Below are positions 18,501 through 25,096 of a stretch of 25,096 nt of DNA, one piece after another. The notes beneath the pieces were generated by a model. It saw only the letters and a program-made list of their open reading frames with translations. It was not told the DNA's origin and searched no databases. The number at the start of each line of letters is the position of its first letter. Within the stretch, counting starts at the first letter, position 1. Source of the DNA: Setaria digitata (taxonomy: Eukaryota > Nematoda > Chromadorea > Rhabditida > Setariidae); the NCBI GenBank assembly GCA_003640385.1, contig RCAB01000707.1:1-25096 (forward strand). Direction: 5' to 3'. The position numbers and the translations under genes were made by a program.

Positions 18501-20574
18501 ATCCTCAATTCTCTGTTTTTTCCTTTTGCAAATTTCTTCATTAGTAACAAACTAATTTTATTAGTCCATAAAAGAGGAAGGGAAGAAAAAAAAAAAATGA
18601 AATGAGCATTGGAATTATTTGCCGATAAATTTAACCATCCATTAAATTTCTTTTCATGAGAAATTTAACAAATAGCAATTAAATTTAGATTTTGCTAAAT
18701 CAAATTTGATGGAGCAGAAGTTATTTTCAAATCAACAAAATTGACACGATTTTTCTTACTGTTTTTTTTTTTGAATCATATTTCGAAATAATGAATAGGA
18801 TGAATGAAATAACTAATCAGCTAAAATCAACTAAATAATCTGAAATTTCGATAATTCCGATTAATAAATGCTAATACATACTTTTTATTAATTGGATTAA
18901 TCAAAAATTTAGGTAAAAAATGCGAAATTAAAACAAAAAAAATTATTAATTATTAATAAAAAGGAAGTAATATTTTACAAATGTAAATAATAGAGCAAAT
19001 AAAAAGAAGTTTAATGGAAAAAAAAACTGGCAAGAAAATTCACTTATCATAAGTTTAATTATAGGATGTTATAAAGATATTAAGAGTGAAAAGAAAATGA
19101 CGGACGTGTTACGGGTTTTAGGTAAACGTGATTAAAATACGTGACAAAGATATTAAGGATGCAAAGAAAGTGGACGTGTCTGGAGGCTGGATAAACGTAA
19201 TTAAAGTGATAGACGTCTTATAGACGTCAAAAAAAAAAAAAAAAAAAAAAAGATGCTTAAGTATAATAATATTGATGCAGCGTAAATTTTCTGGGAATAC
19301 CAAGTAATTTTTAATTGAAAACTGAATATTCCATTGTAAAAATTTGTAAAAATTCCGAGAAATTCAATAAAATATCACTATTAGACGTTGAATTAATACA
19401 TGTTCCTATTAATGTTATTATGATAATTAATTATTATCCTATTACTATTACTACTGTTCTTGTTGTAATTTTCATTGGTTTTAATTTTTGTAAGAAATTT
19501 TCAAAAGTCTTTTTTTTTTTTTTTTTTTTCAAAAATAGTACATTCTGTACTGAGAATTCTCTAGTCGATCGATCAATCGATAATTATTAAACTCCAACAA
19601 ATTAGCCCATGGCTAAATTAAAATCATGATCAATCAATAATCTGTATTTTATTGTATGTTTTTTTTTTTTTTTTTCATGGTAATCTTTTATAGGCATATA
19701 AAAAAAAAATAAATTTTAAAATTTCCCTACTTTTACTCTTTTTTTGTCTAAATTTTCATTTAAAAAAAAAAAAAAAAATTAAAAAAAAAAAAAAAAGAAT
19801 TTAACAAACTTCTTTCCATAAATCTTTCTCTTGACAGCTATGATCTTCGATGAATTTTTTCCGCCATATTGCATAAAATGAATAATTTTCCCAATAATTT
19901 TTAAATTTTTCTAACTGTGATAATGCGCCACTTTTCTTCAGTGGAAAATGCATTCGCATTAGTAAATCATATGGATTAAATAAATCTTCCATATCTTCTC
20001 GAAAATAATCATTGTATAAGAGATTATTCTCATCCATTGCATCATCATTACATTCGAAACTTAGCTAAACAAGTGATTAATTAATTTATACAGTTTTTCT
20101 TTCTTTTTTTTTTTTTTTAAATTAAATGTAAAATTTTTAGCTAAAAACTTTTAACGAGATGATGAAAAAATTAAACTGCTTATTGAGTGAGTTTTAAAAT
20201 TATAATCTTCCAATCATTAATTTGTAATTAATTGAAAATCTAACTTGAATGACTTCATATTTTCAGAGAAAAAAAAAAAAAAAAGATGGAAATTAAATTT
20301 GATACTGAAAATGAATTGAAAAGAAAAATGATACCTCAAATTTTGGTGAAGCATACGAATCATGTGATGATTCGTTGGAAATTGTTGACATTGCTGTTGG
20401 GCTTAGTAAATCTGTTGAATTTCTTGTTGTAGGAGAAGGAGGAGGATTCTGAATCTTAGTTTCATCGATAATTCTTGGAATCTGCAGTATATCCGAACTA
20501 AACATGCATTGTCCTAAATTTGAAATTGACGCTGATTCCACTGATAAAACTTTTGCTGATGAACTTCTTATCAT
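12790..20574 (-). CDS. TWK-type two-pore-domain K+ (K2P) channel
   Basis: Background K+ channel subunit of the plasma membrane; K2Ps act as dimers. Exons in transcript order: 20574-20335, 20064-19810, 17416-17260, 16579-16422, 15934-15798, 15395-15296, 14510-14352, 13804-13592, 13329-13267, 12927-12790 (TAA). All join in phase, giving 539 residues. TAA-GGG precedes the ATG in frame. The N-terminus (1-165) is cytosolic and Ser/Pro-rich. TM1 about 171-195, pore 1 TTIATVGYGN about 212-221, TM2 with GVPLLFLSLTNIGQFI, TM3 about 280-301, pore 2 TTIGYGD about 321-327, TM4 to about 350. The cytosolic tail has a helical segment (SPKMLYEVLHDLDDIITEA) and KRRSSSAS, a basophilic-kinase type site. Both selectivity filters are intact. 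The TM1-P1 linker is only about nine residues, so the extracellular cap is missing. Some donors are weak (GAA|GTTTGT, AAT|GTTAGC). No specific TWK orthologue can be assigned. Confidence 0.93.
13356..13479. repeat. 45-bp minisatellite, about three copies
   Basis: Unit beginning ACAAATCATACC at 13356, 13401 and 13446, in a K2P intron. The period is divisible by three, so it gives a repeating frame (LSVHWYDLFPFN) on minus that is not coding, as it lies between well-supported exons. Confidence 0.85.
17861..17904 (-). other. 18-bp inverted repeat in K2P intron
   Basis: 17861-17878 and 17887-17904 are reverse complements except for one position, around an 8-base centre. In the pre-mRNA (minus strand) that position is a G-U pair, so the RNA stem is continuous. 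Confidence 0.6.
18212..18352. repeat. 43-bp minisatellite, just over three copies
   Basis: Units begin CACATATAAAAT or close variants at 18212, 18255, 18298 and 18341, each with ATGAAATTATCATTGAATGA. Intronic and diverged by a few bases per unit. Confidence 0.85.
19071..19216. repeat. 73-bp diverged tandem duplication
   Basis: AAAGATATTAAG starts at 19073 and again at 19146, each followed by GGACGTGT and TAAACGT elements. It ends in repeated TAGACGTC next to a poly-A run. Confidence 0.6.
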
Positions 20575-21652
20575 CCCTTATCGATCGCTTCCGTCAGTTA
20601 AATCAGACAAAATTTTTTTTTTCTTTTTTTCTTTTTTTTTTTTTAGTTCTCAGTATTTTTTCGATTAAAAATCGATTCGACAAATGATAATAATTGAAGA
20701 AGTTCGTTCGATTTGATGAAATTCTTTATAACATTTAACCATCCGAAGTTGAAATTCTTTTCTCCTTTTTTTTTTTCTTTTTTTTTTGTCGCAACCAATT
20801 CTGAAATAATCAAAATGAATAATTATTTATGCTATCGAAATTAAATGAATTTTAACGAATATATCCAAAATGCTATCAATCGCTAATTTTCTCAATTAGC
20901 AGATTTAAAAAAAAAAAAAAAAAAGAAAGAAAGAAAAGTAGAACAATTTTAAAAAATTGTATCTTTAACCTTTTTCTCTCGCCCTTTCTCTTTCTCCCTT
21001 CCCCTCTCTTTTACTTCTTCCAGTATTTTGTTCAACTTTTCGGCTTTCATTTTAAGCAAATCATATTTGATTATATAATACGATAGTTTATATACAGCAA
21101 CAATAATAATAATATAATTAATCAGATTACATCGCTTCTTTAATTAAAAACAATTTATTTTTCTAATTAACGAAACTGGTCATTACAACCATTACTAAAA
21201 GTAGATTTATTCAAATTTTGCATCTTCATTAATTTTTTAGTTCTTTCTTTCTTTTTTTTTTTTTTTTTTTTTTTTTGATAGAAAAAGAAAAAAATAATAT
21301 ACCAAAAATACATACATAATAGAATAGGCTAATATCAGTGATAGTACATTTATCACAGTAATGCACAGTAGCTGCTGTATTACACCGCTGATTGCTGCTA
21401 CTGCTGATGATAATGATGATAATAATAATTGTAGAGATAGTTGACAATGATGATAATTTAATTTTCTTAAAAAAAAAAAAAAAAAAAAAGAAAAAAGATG
21501 ACAACAATAGCGCAGGTAATAGCGAATGTTGGGAGAATACTTTTTTTTCTTTTTTTTTTTCCAAAGAGTTTAAAAGAGAAATAAATCAGTGGTGATAACA
21601 ATTTTTACCTTTTCTCTCTTTCCTACCTTCCTTTTTTTTCTTCACCTTCTCC

Positions 21653-21670
21653 CCTCTCTCTCTCTCTCTC

Positions 21671-21714
<44 letters not shown>

Positions 21715-21725
21715 TCTCTCTCTCC
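21653..21725. repeat. (CT)n microsatellite
   Basis: Nearly uninterrupted CT dinucleotide run with a few extra C or A bases, upstream of the K2P gene. A long CT/GA tract in nematode promoter DNA can bind GAGA-type factors, but a neutral microsatellite is as likely. Confidence 0.9.
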
Positions 21726-22159
21726 CTTTTCAACTTTTTCATTCCTCGAAATATGTGCACATTGAGTAGGAAATTTTTTCTTTTCCAACCAATACCGGTT
21801 TCACTGTTGTTTTATAGATATAAATGCTAATTTTAATGCTATTATTATCTTCCGTTCTATTTTAATTATTTGATTAATTGGAAGTGGAAATAATTATTAC
21901 AATTAATAAAAATTTTAAAACGAAAATATTTTTCATAATTTTAATTTCAGCGATATGTTTTCTTGTTTGTTTGTTCATTTTTGACTGAATAATGAAAAAT
22001 TTTGTAATTTATTTGATTTCTGCATTTTTTTTTCTTTTTTTTTTTTTATGCTGCTATTTTCCTTCTGTAATTTTTAATTCACAAATGAACTGCTGTCACT
22101 ATTAATGTTTATCATTATTATTTTTTTCCACTATTTAACGCTATAAATTATTATAACTA

Positions 22160-22160
<1 letters not shown>

Positions 22161-22213
<53 letters not shown>

Positions 22214-22271
22214 TATTATTATTGTTATTATTGTTAAATATTAGTATTAGTATTATTATTATTATTATTAT
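22161..22271. repeat. (ATT)n simple repeat
   Basis: ATT tract with a few ACT/GTT variants. The poly-Asn frame on minus comes from this repeat. Confidence 0.9.
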
Positions 22272-22289
22272 AACAGTTACGGGTACTGG

Positions 22290-22535
22290 AAAACACAGCT
22301 TTTTGTTTTTTCTTCTTTTGATAAACAGGAAACTGATAATATCATTATAAATATGTTTATTTTTATTACCATTGTTGTGTTCAGCATTAACATCACTAAT
22401 ACTATTAATATTGTTGTTATTAGTGTGATTAGCCGTAAACCTGCTTGTCACATTACCGGTGGGAGCTGTCAACTTCGTCTCTTCAGTGATATTTATCAAA
22501 ATTTCAAAATTTTTCGCTATGAAATTCTATATATT
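22290..22535 (-). other. Weak candidate exon upstream of K2P gene
   Basis: Minus-strand frame open from just after a TAG near 22535 into the (ATT)n tract. Its less repetitive part encodes ITEETKLTAPTG, then NVTSRFTANHT. GC is locally raised and a CCG|GTAATG donor sits with its exon side at 22457. It could be a 5' exon of the K2P transcript or of an unknown gene, or chance. Confidence 0.2.
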
Positions 22536-22599
22536 GTCATAAAAAGAAGGTTGAATTGTTCGATGAAACTATGCTAATTCCTGAATAAGACAGTTTGTT

Positions 22600-23882
22600 T
22601 CATTTGCTTATATATTCAAATTGTTTTTTTTTTCTTTTTTTTTTTTTTTAGTAATTTTTTAATGTAATTTTAATATAAGGAATATACTAATATAGTATTT
22701 TGAGTTTTTAGAATTTACAGCTTATTAATAATTGAATGATAAGAATATGAAAAATTTAATCCAACTGATTTAGTGAATAAAGGAATTAATTTTAAAGCTG
22801 AAAATTTTTACCTAGCCATATATATGTATATATACATCAGTTTGTTCGTATCATTATTATGATCCGTAAATACCAACTGATAGGCGTATTACACGTACAA
22901 CACGTGAAAAAAGCAGATAAACGATACATATAGTTGCGAAAAAGGTATTTTATATAACAGTGCATCAATCATTGTGATAGTCATCATTGGAACATTATAT
23001 CACTCAAAAATGTTGCCATTTTTTTTTTTTTTTTTTTGAAAAAATAACGTCTAATTTTTCTGGGACAAGAGCTGAAGTTATCAATAATAAGTAGCCTCTT
23101 AACAGTTCATGATCAGATCATTTCAATTCCTGAAAGCATTTTTTCATTTTTTAAAATGGCTATCAAAATTGAACGTTTTGATGTATATATATATATATTT
23201 TATTGTACAAAAATAAAAAAATACAAATCACTAAAATTCCTAAATTCTATTAAGTAATAATGGTTGAATAACCTCAAATTTCATAAATTTTTTTCATTAA
23301 AATTGAGAATTTGCAGAGTAAATTTCAGATTTTTTTTGTCTTATTTTACATAAAACATAAAAAAAAAAAAAAGAAAAATTCAATTATTTAACAAAATGTG
23401 TTTAAAGATTTGCTAAAATGCTATTATCCTGAAAAAAAAAAAAAAAATTCTTTTTTTTTGTAAAAAAGAAATTTAATATGCCACATGATATTTTAACTTC
23501 TTATTGGTAAATTTTTGAGAAATTTAAAAATTTTGTAAAAAAAATTGCTTTTCTGCTGTGCTTTATCTTATCATTTAAAATCCATTGGTGAAATGAAGTG
23601 AGCTAAAATTACAATAATTAATTGTGGTCTGATAATGAAATTCATGCCAGATTATTATAATGAAAATGATAAGAAATGATAATGAAGTGAGAATGAAATT
23701 CGTACTGGATAATGGATTATGCAGTAAGTGTGATTTCCTGCTCAGAATTTGTTAGTATGATAAGTATCAATTAGGCTTACTTTTATTTAATCTATCAATT
23801 AATCGAGCTATCAGTAAGTTCTATAAGTCTTAATTCTTTCCTTATTTTAATTTAATTAAGTATAAAATTGTGAATATTCTAG
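22600..23882. other. No gene seen
   Basis: AT-rich DNA with poly-T runs near 22640 and 23021-23037 and short TA repeats near 22820-22837 and 23183-23198. No coding frame or RNA gene was recognised. Confidence 0.6.
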
Positions 23883-23950
23883 GATACATTATGATGAAGC
23901 AGTACTTTATGTACGCAATTTAGATGAAGAAAAGTGGGATGCAGATAAGG
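23883..23950 (+). CDS. Single internal exon of an unidentified plus-strand gene
   Basis: 68 bases between a TTCTAG acceptor and a consensus AAGG|GTAAGA donor. Only one of the three frames is open, encoding IHYDEAVLYVRNLDEEKWDA and DK, with one base left over on each side. The charged, protein-like sequence and the two clean splice sites make it a likely true exon. I do not recognise the family. No partner exon was found in the window, so its flanking introns would be long or its neighbours lie beyond the right edge. Confidence 0.5.
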
Positions 23951-25096
23951 GTAAGAATTTTTGCAAACTTCAGAAGTTTCAGATCCACTCACGGTCATAG
24001 CTCTGTTGCAGCAAAAACTGAAAAATTGAGAAAAAAAATATTAGGTCGAAAAAAGAAAGTTCTACAATGTTTATCTCAAAGTTGAAAAATAAAAATTTGA
24101 AATTTTATTATCTTCTGAAGATAAAAAAAAAAAAAGTGATATTCATGATGCTATCAGTCATGTTTGCCGCATTGATAGTGCTGAAATTGTTGTTATCATA
24201 TGAAGCAAAAAAAAAAAAGAAAGAAAGAATTGAAATTATCAAATAGTCACCAAGAAAAAAAGAAAAAAACTATTAAAGATTAAAAAAAAAAAAAACATGT
24301 TTCATTCATTCTGGAGTATAAAGAGTTAGGAGCACATTCAAGCCATATCAATAAATGGATTATCACCTGCTTATCAATCATTGCTGATAACAATGAAAGA
24401 AAACGAAAAAATTATCGATATAATTAATCATTTTGAAACTGATCCTTGAACGTCTTGAAAATTTTTCACATTTAAAAATAAATTTTAGAAATGAAGGAAA
24501 AAAAAAAGAAGAAATTTGATAAAACATATCAAAGGTAAAAAAATATGTTTTTTTTTTTTAAAGAAATGATCAAATTTGAAAATGGCCTCATTTGGGATGG
24601 AAAGAAAAAGAATGAAAGTCAAAGAACGAAATAGTGTTGCAACTAGGGCGCCGGATACTGCGAAATATTTCGTTACATGAGACAGCAAGATTTTGTAATA
24701 CTGTACAATAATGATTCAAGGTGAACAGACAAGTAAGAGAGAACGTTGAACGTGAAGAGAGAACAAAGATTGATAAGAATTCGAAAGTGCATTGTTTTGG
24801 AATAGATGTCTGTAAATGTTAAAGAAGAAAGACAAATGTTTCGGATGAATTTCGGTTAACTGGAAATTCTCTTCTCTTTTTCCGGAATAAAGAAGAGGAA
24901 AAGATGATGAGGAAATCAGGATTCCTGATTTCTTTTCTGGATTCTTCAAAAAAAAAAAAAAAATTTCCTTTTCATTTGAATAATTCACAATTTCTTCTAG
25001 TCCAATGATTGCCAATGAAATTTTACCACTGGAATTTCCTCATGTATATATATTTTTTGCTACTTTGATTTTATATGCTAATATGTTACACATAAG
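23951..25096. other. No gene seen at right end
   Basis: AT-rich, with A runs at 24122-24135 and 24949-24962 and a 21-base palindrome at 24912-24932. Possibly intron of the gene whose exon ends at 23950. Confidence 0.5.
24912..24932. other. 21-base perfect palindrome
   Basis: GAAATCAGGA, one T, then TCCTGATTTC. The ten-base arms are perfectly complementary. Could be a transcription-factor half-site pair or chance. Confidence 0.6.

Larger units (their letters stand above)
17417..19809 (-). other. Large K2P intron 2
   Basis: 2.4-kb intron separating the N-terminal exons from the channel core. It contains an inverted repeat (17861-17904), a 43-bp minisatellite and a 73-bp duplication. No further in-frame exon was recognised, though one cannot be excluded. 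Confidence 0.7.
20575..22289. other. Region upstream of K2P gene, low complexity
   Basis: Long A/T runs (20910-20925, 21251-21276, 21471-21489), a pyrimidine tract and a trinucleotide tract. It probably includes the K2P promoter, but no element can be named. Confidence 0.5.

Noticed and set aside
21229..21595. Overlapping frames with poly-Lys, poly-Phe and poly-Ile
   Set aside because: Driven by homopolymers and ATG/ATA repeats, without splice sites or family signal.
24716..25015. 99-residue minus-strand frame
   Set aside because: Contains a homopolymer-encoded poly-Phe, no recognisable motif, and could arise by chance.
1..25096. CRISPR array, bacterial operon or endosymbiont insertion
   Set aside because: The tandem repeats have no spacers, no bacterial-type gene was seen, and all good coding regions are spliced.

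Overview
This looks like a window of a nematode nuclear genome. It is very AT-rich, full of A/T homopolymers and (ATT)n runs. The genes are split by introns whose 3' ends read TTTCAG or TTTTAG. The gene families (an SH2-tyrosine kinase without a long N-terminus, an SLC17-type transporter, a TWK-type K2P channel) are those expanded in nematodes. A spirurid/filarial worm is my best guess from composition and intron size, but that is inference.

Layout. (1) 99-1957, minus: 5' part of a Fer/Fps-like SH2-tyrosine kinase, running off the left edge after the start of the catalytic loop. Its SH2 domain lacks the phosphotyrosine-binding Arg. (2) 2040-3040: AT-rich duplicated DNA with two single-N assembly joints, each flanked by an exact duplication. 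(3) 4732-10382, plus: a complete SLC17-like major-facilitator transporter of 10 or 11 exons. Two Pol III genes lie antisense in its introns: an initiator tRNA-Met (5424-5495) and a full-length SRP (7SL) RNA (about 7464-7764). (4) 10697-10768, minus: tRNA-Gln(CTG), just past the transporter. (5) 12790-20574, minus: a complete TWK-type two-pore K+ channel of 10 exons, which reads straight from TM1 into pore helix 1 with almost no extracellular cap. (6) 20575-25096: mostly low-complexity DNA, with one convincing orphan coding exon (plus, 23883-23950).

The exons were joined by hand. Nearly every junction keeps reading frame and family alignment. The doubtful points are the exon 1 donor of the transporter, an optional second exon there, and the exon 1 donor of the kinase.

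The protein genes do not form an obvious pathway. The most coherent theme is the group of three minus-strand Pol III genes for translation and protein targeting (initiator tRNA, SRP RNA, tRNA-Gln) inside or beside the transporter gene. I found no clear new multi-gene system. The best leads are the cap-less K2P channel, the FLVR-less SH2 kinase, the nested SRP RNA, and a GC-rich hairpin between the initiator tRNA and its T6 terminator.
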